Part shown: piece after piece, positions 30,001-42,000 of the stretch | How the letters are laid out: every line of letters starts with the position of its first letter | Numbering within the stretch: the stretch's first letter is position 1 | Source: Mytilisepta virgata | Lineage: Eukaryota > Mollusca > Bivalvia > Mytilida > Mytilidae | DNA: 64,000 bases | Assembly (NCBI GenBank): GCA_028015205.1 | Contig: CM051518.1 | Coordinates: forward strand, 34,500,001 to 34,564,000 | Reading direction: 5' to 3' | Made by a program: the position numbers and the translations under genes | Notes under the pieces: generated by a model | What the model saw: the letters and a program-made list of their open reading frames with translations, nothing else | Told to the model about the DNA's origin: nothing | Databases searched by the model: none

Positions 30001-33000
30001 TATGGGAAAACATGTTAAAGTTCATCTCCTCTGAAACTACTAGAGCAAATTTAACCAAACTTTACAGGAATGATGTATGGAAGGTCCTTTACTGAGATTG
30101 TTGAAATTTTTCTGATCTGCTGTAAAACATTTCTGCCAGCACAGGACATAGTTTAACATTGGACCCTATGGGAAAACATGTTAAAGTTCATCTCCTCTGA
30201 AACTACTTGAGCAAATTTAACCGAACTGTTCTGGAATGATGTATGGAAGGTCCTTTAGAGGGATTGCTCATTTTGTTCGAATGCGACAAACATCATGGCT
30301 GACAGCAGGAACATAGTTTAACAAACATGCCTATGGAAAAAAACATATTTTGATCATCTCCTCTGAAACTATAATAGCAAATTGAATAAAACTGTACTGG
30401 AATGATGTATAGAAGGTCCTTTACAGTGTTGGCTCATTATGTTCAAATCTGAGAAAAACATGGCTGCCAGAGGGGAAATACTTTTAACTTTGGACCCTAT
30501 GAGAAAAATACATTTTGATCATCTGCTCTGAAACTTTTGAAGCAAATTCAACCAAACAATTAATGGAAGTTTGTAGAAGCATTTTGTCAACCCACTGAGC
30601 CTCTAGTTTGAGATAGAGATTAACTATATGTTATGACTGTTACCCTATTTTGACGTCTGAAATCTTTCCATTTCAAGGTTTATATATTATTTAAAAACCA
30701 ATAGATCTTGATAAAATTGACACTGTATTAAGACCTACCATTCAGTAAAGATCTTGACCATATGTAGAACATTGATCTTATATCAATAGATATATTTTCT
30801 ATAGATGATTATAATGAGTAAAGTAAATAGTTTTTATGCAGAATAACCCTCATTTATATCCCATAATAGACCTTATTATGTACATACACACATACTACTG
30901 ACAGGACTATTGGAATATTGACATAGATCTATAGATAATAATTGCTTTTTAATTTATCTGATTTAAATCTTACAGTTCATTATTCAATTTTTATTTGAGA
31001 AACATTATGACAGTCTTTATTTGATCATGATATAATGTATAATGTGTAAATCCCTGCCTGAAAGTTAACTAAAATTCTCTGTCCTATTCAGAAAAGCATG
31101 CTATTAAGTTCATTAAGGTGGTAATTATTTATTGTAAGACTTTAAAAAATTGTATATGTAAGTTTAAAACTAAAGTATGAAGATAAAACATGTGTACATA
31201 TTACTGTAGAACATTTTGTTTGGAAATAAAATTTGTTTAAAATAGAAAACAAATTGGTCTGAAATATAATAAGAATAGATTAATTTAATATCTAAAACAG
31301 ATCGGTTTGAAATGTTTGGTTTCCAAGTAGAAATACTATTCTACAATATAAATTATGAAGTTTTGAAGGTTTTTTTTCATTGTCAACAAGAAACTTATAT
31401 GAACGTCTTTTAATTAAAAAAAAATAACTTAGTAAAGTATTTTTGTTTCATGTCAAGACATATTGTGAATTTATCTTAATTTTTATAATGAAAGTCTGTA
31501 AGATTTGATTCCTTTAACTTAAATATGTTATTAACATACTATTAGTTAAATTTGTAAAGCCAAACAGATGTATCATTCAAGTCTCAAGTTACTTTTCTGA
31601 AAACTTAACTCTTTTCACCTTTTATGTAGGAAAAGGTCTTTCATGAGGAAACAAGTTTTTGTATACATCCATGTAAGTTGATCAGGTTTAGGGTGTTTAG
31701 TATAATAAGAATTGTTTACAAATACATAAATTTTATTTAAAAAATATTTTTAATTATGAGATGCATTTCAATAATAAAAATATTGTAACAGTCACCAAAT
31801 GTCCCTGTAGTGTGTAATTACATGTATGGGACCATTTAAAAATATGATCAGTACTGTTACCCCATACCTTGATAATCTACCTGACAGGTAGAATCCAGAT
31901 AGACAAACACAGTGATAAAAAATAATAAGACATAATCGCTTTATTGTGACAACCATATCATTAATTTAAATTGGTCGAGTTGGTCTTGGCGTGACTCGGA
32001 AATCTTGTCTCTAAGGTATGTCTGAGATTAATTGATTTATTGTAAGACAAAAGAATTATTAATTATTAATTGTTACATTGTCTAAATAATAAATATTAGG
32101 ACCATGTCTACCTAGTTGTTGTTAAATTTTAGTACTTTTTACAAACAATTTAAAGATAATTTTCAAAACAAGAGAAAATAAAGTAGAAAACAACTGAATA
32201 TTTATTTCAATATTTGTTTTGTGCAAACAGTTTTAAACAGTTCTACAAAGTTTTTTCATTCTTGACTTTATGAATTAAAGTTAAAATTATGCCTTAATGC
32301 TGAGGTTATATTGAGAATGAAATTATGACTCAGTTTAGCCCAAGTCCTAAGTAGTTTAGATAAATAAAATTGTAATTTGCTCTTTGGGTGTTTTAATTTG
32401 AGAAATTGAACTTTATGCATATTGAATGTCACAGATCAGAAGCTACGGGAATTATATTTGAAGTGTTATTGACTGAGTTTAGTATAGATATGAAGTGGTG
32501 CTGACTGAGTTTAGAATATATATGAAGTGGTATTGACTGAGCTTAGATATGAGGTGGTATTGACTGAGTTAAGTAAAGATATGAAGTGGCATTAACTGAG
32601 TTTAGAATAGATATGAAGTGGTATTGACTGAGTTAAGTATAGAATTGAAGTGGTATTCTTTAAGTTCAGTATGAATATAAGGTGGTATTGTCTGAGTTTA
32701 CTGTACATATGAAGTGGTTTTGTCTAAGTAGAGGATAGAAGTGAAGTGGTATCATTTCTGAACTATGTATCACTATGATGTGGTATTGTCGGAGTTCAGT
32801 ATGAATATAAAGTGGTATTGTCTGATTTTAGTATAGATATGAAGCAGTTTTGTCTGAGTTTATTATAGATATGAAGTGGTATTTGCTGAGCTAGTATGGG
32901 TATGCAGTGGTATTGTCTGATATGAGTACATGTATATATATGAAGTGGTGTTGTCTGAGCTAAGTGCTGATATATAGTGATGTTATCTGAGTTCAGTATA

Positions 33001-36000
33001 GATATGAAGTGGTATTATCTGAGTTAAGAAGTGATATTCCCAAAATTGGGAGTACAGGTATAAATACAAATATTTGATATGATGTGGTATTCTCAGGAAA
33101 TTGTTACTGGTTTTTTTTCTTTTAAATTTGTAAAAGTTACTTTTCTGCAAATTACTGAGTTAATAGTCTTTGTTAGGGAAGTCAGTTACAATTCAGTAGA
33201 TAGACTAATTAATCATTCATTCCTATGTTTTAGATATCTACAAACATACTTCATTGCAACATTTTCAGAACAATAACATCAAAGAAGAAATGAATATTTT
33301 CATTTGAGTACAATTAACTAACTCACTTTATATTTTATAGGATAAGTCCTACACACCATACGATGCTGCTATAATAAAGGGCAACAGTGAAATTGCTGAC
33401 TATATAAAATCTAAAGGTGGTGTCACTGGTGGAGATATTGACAATATATTACAAGCTAAGGGCAAAATTAGAGCAAAGTCTGGGAAATCTCGTACAAGTG
33501 TAACATTGGAAAGTACTCCTGAGGAAGTCGAACCTGACGATAATAAAATAGCTGAAGAAAAGACAGAGAAAGAAACAGTGCAAGATAAAAAAGAAAAATT
33601 AAAAAAGAAAGAACAGGAAGAGAAAGAAAGAGAAAAGGAAAAACTTGTCATTGTTCCAAGAGAAAAGCAGAAAGAAAAAGGAAAAGTAGACAAAAAAGAA
33701 ACAGAAAAAGAAAAGTCTGAAAAAGAAGATGGTAAAGGAGAAAAGAAAGATTTAACTGATGAAAAATTAAAAGAACTCCAAGAAAAAATCAAAGCTGGTG
33801 AGAGCGAAATAGATGAAAGAGATATAAAACATAAGCCAATCAAAGAGATAGAACCAAAAAAAACTGAAGGAGAAAAACAAAAACGTGAGGAAAAGTTAGA
33901 TGATAAGGAAGTTACAGCTAAAGACAAAGAGCTAACTGAGGATGAACTAGATGCTGCAAAGAAAAAAATAGCAGAAGGTCAAGGAGACTTAGACAAACAA
34001 GAAAGAAAACAAAAAGAAAAAGAAGTTGAGAAGGGTAAAGAAAAGAAAGATTTAACTGATGAACAACTGAAAGTGCTTCAAGGTAAAATAAAAGCAGGTC
34101 AAGGTGACAAAGACGAAAGAGATAGAAAAGATAAACAGAAGAGAAAGGAAGAAGATAGGACAGATAAACAGAAACCGGATTTAAAACAGAAGGGAAAGGA
34201 AGAAGATAAAACAGATAAACAAAAACCAGATTTAACTGATACTGAAGTTGCTGCAGTCACTGCTGCTGTAATTCTATCAACAGACAAAGACGAGAAACAG
34301 AAAACAAAAGATCGGAAAGATCAGATTCCTGAAATTCGTCCAGCCTCACCTGATTTACGTGAACCAAAACAAAAAACTAGTGATAAGGAGGAGAAAACTA
34401 AAAGACTTAAAACCCCAGATAAACGTGATAAGAAAGAAAAAGCTAAGAAACAGAAGGATAAGGGGATTGAAATTCGACCAGCTTCACCTGATATACGTGA
34501 TTCAAAATCAAAAACAAAAGAAATATCTAAAGATATTAAAGAAAAAACCAAAGATCAGAAAACTGGAGATGAATTAGATAGGAAAGAAGAAAGAGAAGAA
34601 ACACAAACAGAAAAACACCAGAGAGAGAAAAAAGAAGTTCATATTATTCCCCAGATACCCTCCAGAGCTTTTGAGGAATCACCTGTAGCCTCTGCATCAG
34701 AGAGGGCTAGACGTGATTCACCTGTTAAACACAGACCAAGATCAAGATCAAAATCCTCAGATATAGAAGAGTTTGAGTTTCCAGCAGGTGCTCACGAAAA
34801 CACAGAAGCAGCTATAGCAGCTGCAGAGGCTCGTAGAAAGGCACGTGAACGTTCAAGATCAAGGAGTACAGATCGAGAATCAGAAGGTAGACCAACAGAA
34901 CAAAGGAAATATTCCAAGGTTGGTACTGACGGTAGAATTCAACCTGGTCTTTTGGCAGAAAAAGACAGTAGACGGAGAAGGGTAGATGAAAGAGAAACCC
35001 CTTCACCTGAGGATTCTGAGGACGAATTTATTGATGACCCTTATTTTGGACGCAGAATTAAACCTTATAGTAATTCTGTAAGAGTAGGGTCACAAAGACC
35101 TGACAATAGAGAAAAAGTTCTGAAAGAAAAAGCTGACTTGAAAAGGAGAAGACAGTTTGAAAAAATGTCACGTTCTTCTCAGAGAATGTCATCTCATGGT
35201 GGAGTAGCCAGAATGTTGCCATTAGGATATTCTAGATTGGAAACTCCACAACGACCAATTATCAGAAAATCAAATTCTATACAGGAAAGCGTTAGAAGAT
35301 ATCAGACAGAGAGAACTTTTGTCCGTCAACTTCATCAACTGAAACGTGCACAGATATACACAGGACCAATGCATGATATTGTTTTGTTTAGTAAGATGAT
35401 GGATGCTTACAAAAACACTTCTAATTATGATAGTGAACTGGATCTTGAATCACATGTGTTAGAAGACTGGGATGGCTACCTGCAAGGTAAGTTTATTTAA
35501 TCTTTATATTTGATCACCTGGCCATGAGGGCCATGCAGGCTAGTCATCATTTGGCATCTTTTTCCTTTTGATTTTTCATTTGAAACCTTAGAGACAAATG
35601 AACTGAAACTTGGTGTGAAGAATCTGTTGAAGGACTTTTATATATTTGCACATTTCAGACCTATATCATGGCTACAATGAACAATGCCTTATTTCTAATT
35701 GGTTGAAGCTTCTCTGATTTACTCTGAAACAGCTTGAATTTGAAAAAAAAATCTTTTCTTTTGAAACTATTTAGCAATGACATCGAATTTCCTGGAATTT
35801 CATATGATTAATCAATTGGAGGATCCACATGTTTAATTTGAAAAACCTTCTCATCTGAAACTGCTGGAAGTTGATATTCTGCATCTGCAAAGAGTTTGAA
35901 TAGTTTTTCAGTCTGCAGTGGAATATAAATGTATTCTACGATTCAAAAATGGTTTTATTTGCAGGACATGTCTGTTTTCTTGGAATAAAATGTCCATATA

Positions 36001-39000
36001 AATAATCAGCAAAAAGAACATTTTAAATTTCTTGTCAAGTGTTGTTTATGTGCTCATCATATCAATAGAAGATACTAGATACTATATAAATATCTGTATG
36101 CCCAAAAAGTTTAGCAAGCAGTTTTCCTATTTTTAAAAAGTTTCACATTTTGTACAGTAGAAATTAAAACTTTGATATTTCAATAGAAAAATATTCAGTT
36201 GGCTCTGGGAAGTTTTGAAATCCCTGCATGGATTCATAGCTTTTTGTCAAATTTTAAGCATCTTTTCTTTTACAACCATTTGCCAATGGACTAAACCTTA
36301 AAATGAGTCAAATTGGTCGGTTGTTAGGATTCAGAGGTGGGAGACAATCTACAGTTGTTAGATTTAGAAAAAAAGTAAAACAGTCATTTCAATATGAGAA
36401 AAAGGTCAGAGTTGAAACTGATAATGTATTTTAATGTTCTAAACATTTTTATTATAGTTCATAATGGGTTTTCAGATTTCATTTAGATGAAGTCAGAGGG
36501 TAATCAATGAAAGTAGATAATATTCATTTAGATGAAGTCAGAGGGTAATCAATGAAAGTAGATAATATTCATTTAGATGAAGTCAGAGGTTAATCAATGA
36601 AAGTAGATAATATTCATTTAGATGAAGTCAGAGGGTAATCATTGAAAGTAGATAATATTCATTTAGATGAAGTCAGAAGGTAATCAATGAAAGTAGATAA
36701 TATTCATTTAGATGAAGTCAGAGGGTAATCAATGAAAGTAGATAATATTCATTTAGATGAAGTCAGAGGGTAATCAAAGAAGTAGATAATATTCATTTAA
36801 AAAAATCTGTAAAAATATTAATAATTAAGTTGACTATTATCAAAATGTACTGTGGTCTAAAGTTTAGGTATAAAATGCATAAAAATTTCATTTAAAAACA
36901 TCTGAATTTTCTTAATAGTAAATTAATTCCTACAAATAAGATTTTAAAGTACTAAATGTTATAAATTTTAGAAAATTCAAAATAATGAAGTTAAGTATTT
37001 TGTAGATGACCATAGTGTAATGAGTTATCGATCAATTAGAACATCTGTGACAAGGTTTTCTAATGCATTTTCTGCACGAGGTATAAAGTTGACAAATCCC
37101 ATATTATTAATTGTTACATAATTGTTTTAATTTTATCCTTAATTCAAATTATCACTTCCCTGTTAATATTCTTGCCATACCCCTATAATCAAACACCCAA
37201 AAGGCATTAACATTTTACCATTAGATTTGAACTAAACATTAAGTATAATTTATAACAAGTGTGCAATTTGAAATCACTGTTCATCAACTAACCACTTTCT
37301 GATCACTTTCATTGTAACTGACAGGAATTTCTTTGATTCATGATATATAATAAAACATTATAGAACATTGACTTTGTATGTACCATAGATTCATCTGAAT
37401 TTGTTGCATGGTTTTCCAGGGTGCAGATGAACCTAAAATACATATATTACAATAATTTATTACATGTACTATAAAAGTACAAATACACAAAATCTAGTAT
37501 TCTTGAAAAAAAAAATTAAAATTAAAAAAATTGATACCCACAAAAATAACTCAATTCACAGTAATATAAAACAAATAAGTTGACAATGTTTTTATAAATC
37601 ATTTTGAAAGTTTCTTTAAGGGCCAAGACCACAATTATTTCATACTGAATTTTCGTATTAGCATTAAGTCAAATTAAAAACATTGCACCAGCTCAAACTT
37701 TATAGTCTTTCTTTTATTCAATGTACACTCATAACTGGAAAATATATCAAAATTATAGAAATTTCTACCATTGCAAGAAAATCCCCAAAATATCTTTAAG
37801 GGGTATAGTTATCACTCACATAGCCCTTGACATCCTGGAATTGGGCCATTTTGACAGTCACCAAATTACAACTTTTACATATTTCTTATTAACAGACTGT
37901 TTAAAATTAAGTACAATATAATTTGACCCTTGTGCTTTATATTTTAACTAGGATACTTGAAAAAAGGCAAACAGAAAGTGGGGAAATTAATGGAAAAAAT
38001 AACACTATAAAATATGGGGAATTTTTCTTGGACAACGTGTTGAGGCATATTAATTGTGGTCTCGTGCCTTAAAGTCTCTATCAATGAGATGAGGGTCTGT
38101 CTAAAAATTACATATTTAGGTCTTGAACAGACAACTAAAATAAACTGCCATAGGAAGTCCTAGTTAGCTCACCTGGACCAAAGGTCCATGTGAGCTTTTA
38201 CCATCACTTGGCGTCCGTCGTCGTCGTCGTCTGTCGTCGTCGTCTGTTAACAATTTTTCAAACGTTAACTCGTCCGACACCATAAGTCCAATTGCAACCA
38301 AACTTCGTACAGTTGTTCATTGGTATATGTGCTACAAAACTATCGTTTGGATTTTTGATTCGTAAAAAAACATGGCCGCCATGGCTAAAAATAGAACATA
38401 GGGGTAAATTGCAGTTTTTTGCAAATAACTCAAAAACCATAACAGATATCAAAATTCTGGCATAGGGTAAAAGTGTTCAGCACCTCAAGATCTACCTGCC
38501 CTGAAATTTTGAAGAAGATCCAACGACCCATGTAGGAGTTATTGCCCTTTTTCTGCATTTTTTCCAAATTTTGCATTTATTAAGCTCAATATCTTGGATA
38601 CTATAAAGGAAATTTGAAAAATTTAAATTTCATATTGTTAGGCACACAAAGATCTACAAAATTTGTAACAGGATCGAAGTTGTAGGTTCGTTCCTTTTAG
38701 GAGTTATTCCCCTTAGATCGTCAAAATTGACCATTTTTGCAGTCTTTATTCATTGTAATAAAATCGTTAACTCCTCTTACACCATAAGTTTAATTGCAAC
38801 CAAACTTAGTGTAGTTGTTCCTTGGCATGAGTGCTACTAAACTATCGTTTGGATTTTTGATTTGTAAAAAAACATGGCTGCCATGGCTAAAAATAGAACA
38901 TAGGGGTAAATTGCAGTTTTTTGCAAATAACTCAAAAATGGTGACAGATATCAAAATTCTGATGGGAAGCTGAAGTGTTCAACACCTCAAGATCTACCTG

Positions 39001-42000
39001 CTTTGAAATTTTGAAGAAGATGTAACCACCCATGTAGGAGTTATTGCCCTTTTTCTTGATTTTTTTTTTAAATTTGTACTTATTAAGTTGTATGATCATT
39101 CCTTTTAGGAGTTATTCCCCTTAGAACATCAAAATTGACCATTTTCACAGCATTTCCCTTAGTTTGCAAAATGTTTAAATGAGCCCTTTAGGAGTTTTGT
39201 CCCTTAAATGTCAAAATAACTGTTGATGCCTTATAGATGACCCTTTAAATGTCAAAAATAGCGTTTTCTCTTGTTTTTGCCCTATAGAATGAAAACTATT
39301 GTCGATAGAGAAAAGCTGTTGTTTGCTTAAACAATCAGCTCATTGAGCTCTACAAAAGTCTGAATTGGGTCGAAGTTGTCAGATGATCCATTATAGGGGT
39401 AATAGCTCATGAAAGACTCCCTTAAAGCTTAAGGACCAGGTGAGCGATTCAGGCTCCTGGGAGCCTCTTGTTTCTGATTGGTCCAACATAAAAAAAACTC
39501 TGAAACTTTGACCAAACATCTTTAAATTTATACAAGTTTGATTGTTGACAATCAACATGGATGTCACTGGCATCTCAGGTTAATAATTGGTCAGATTTAA
39601 AAGATGTTCTCTAAAAATGTTTGGAATAATCACCTGAAACTTGATACGAGACATCTGTAATAGGTTCTCCTTAAAATGTTGCATATTTTGTTGTTATCTG
39701 CTAAAGACTCCTTCTGTAGTTTTTCTAAAAAGAGTAGGCTGATGGTCGATACAGAAGGCTAAATTATCCGTCCCTACCCAACCATCCTCCTTTTACAGTG
39801 GCAGTCAAAATTGGTTCCCCTTTGTGTCCCATCCCACCCATTCGAATTGTTTGATAAATTGAACTGTTTCTCATCCTGAAGAAGCATGCCTCAATCTATC
39901 AATCAATCAATCCAACAAAATTCCAGTTTTTAATTTTTTAAACATTTTTTTTGGAACATATGCCTCATTTTCAGATATCTACACTTAACTGTTGAAATTT
40001 TGCTATAAAATCATGTATATTTTAATATTTCTACATTTTTATGCATATGCCTATTTATTTTTTCAGATCAGTTAAGATTTGTTTCTCATTATTATGAAGA
40101 TGACAGAACTGGTCTTAGAGATTTGAAGAGTGATGCAAAAGTATGAAATCATTGTATTTTAAGAAAATAACAGAGTCAAACTCTTATTTCAGCTGTTAAA
40201 AAGGGCATTTTAAAAGATTTTGTATAATTTATATAAAATGCATACAAAAATTAAAAATGTTTCAAATGGTAGATAATCTTTTCTAGAAAGTGTTTTGACC
40301 ATTAAATTAAAATGTGAAAGTAGTCTTAAAACAAGCTAAAGGTCTACTGAGTATTAATAAATTTTATACCAAACTTAAAGTATTCCTTATTCTATCATTG
40401 ATACTGTGGAAACTTGTTTCAACTCCAGAATTTCAGAGTTATGGTCCTTATTACATTGTAATAAATGAGTGAATATGGATTTGCTATAGTTTTAAATGAA
40501 TGGTTAATTTCTTTTTAGTTTCTTTTGTATTATTACAATTATTGATTGATTAATATTTACTTGCAGGAATATCACCATCAGTTAGAAAAATCAGCAACAG
40601 ACGCTAAGAAAACAGTGGACAATAGAATAGATCAAATCATTAAACAGAATGAAAAACAGGAGGTAGTTCATATAGAATTATTATTGAAGAAAATTGAAGT
40701 ATGTTACATGAATAGGCAAAAAGCAATAATACATATGAAAAAAAAAGAAAGATCATTGATGAGGTGATAATGGGGTAGCTAAATTCTCTTACAATTTTAA
40801 GCTCCATTATAATATGCATAGAGTAGTACGTATTGTTAATCTATCTCAGTTTCTCAGTTCACTTTTGATCAATACAGTATTTATTCTATTGAAATAAGTA
40901 ACTTTTGTCCATAACTGAAGACCACAGACCACCTCAGTGGTCTTGTGGTTGTTTGCCTCGAGTGTGGAAGGTTGTGGGTTTGATCCCTGGCCGGGTCAAA
41001 CGGAAGACATTTAAAATTGGTATTTGCTGCTTCTCTGCCAATCCATTTAAAATTGGTATTTGCTGCTTCTGGCCTGAGGCATCTAGGAGTAAGAGTAAAA
41101 AACTGGTCAACTTGGAGTCGGTATAATGTGTCGGTGGGATGATATGTCTTCCTGAACTGTTACCTTGTTAACTAGTTAAAAATCTGGCTCAGCGTGTCAG
41201 TCTAGTACAAAGCAGTGTTCATATTCATATCACATTGACATGTTCTCTTCCTGATATGCATGTAATAATTACCTTTGGATGTTAAACATCCATCTATCCT
41301 GAAGACAACATGCATACTCCACACCCTTTCATCATCAAATATCAAGCTGTGTAAAAAGCTTACCTTATACAAAACATAAGAATACACACTCTTTCATCAT
41401 CAAATATCAAGCTGTGTAAAAAGCTTACCTTATACAAAACATAAGAATACACACTCTTTCATCATCAAATATCAAGCGGTGTAAAAAGCTTACCTTATAC
41501 AAACATAAGAATACACACTCTTTCATCATCAAATATCAAGTTGTGTAAAAAGCTTACCTTATACAAAACATAAAAATACACACTCTTTTATCATAAAATA
41601 TCAAGCTGTGTAAAAAGCTTACCTTATACAAAACATAAGAATACACACTTTCATCATCAAATATCAAGCAGTGTAAAAAGCTTACCTTATACAAAACATA
41701 AGAATACACACTCTTTCATCATCAAGTATCAAGTTTTGCAAAAAGCTTACCTTATACAAAACATAAGAATACACACTCTTTCATCATCAAATATCACGTT
41801 GTGTAAAAAGCTTACCTTATACAAAACATAAGAATACACACTCTTTCATCATCAAATATCCAGTTCTGTAAAAAGCTTACCTTATACAAAACATAAGAAT
41901 ACACACTCTTTCATAATCAAATATCAAGTTGTGTAAAAAGCTTACCTTATACAAAACATAAGAATACACACTCTTTCATCATCAAATATCAAGTTGTGTA

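Larger units (their letters stand above)
16153..33340. other. 17.2-kb intron packed with interspersed repeats
   Basis: It separates exons encoding parts of the last ankyrin repeat. Individual elements are listed separately. Stretches where I see nothing supportable: 16153-16890, 18398-19035, 21880-22470, 26502-26765 and 30607-32440. Confidence 0.75.

Noticed and set aside
33400..33927. 175-codon open frame on the minus strand (Ser/Phe-rich)
   Set aside because: Antisense shadow of the Lys/Glu-rich exon; AAR/GAR codons read as TTY/YTC on the other strand.
34359..34577. 72-codon + strand frame in another frame of the giant exon
   Set aside because: Overlaps the confirmed coding frame and has only biased Lys/Asn/Ile composition.
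39893..39914. ATCA microsatellite as a LINE tail
   Set aside because: Only a short (ATCA)n run after CTGAAGAAGC; no reverse transcriptase or clear 3' end to support a LINE call.
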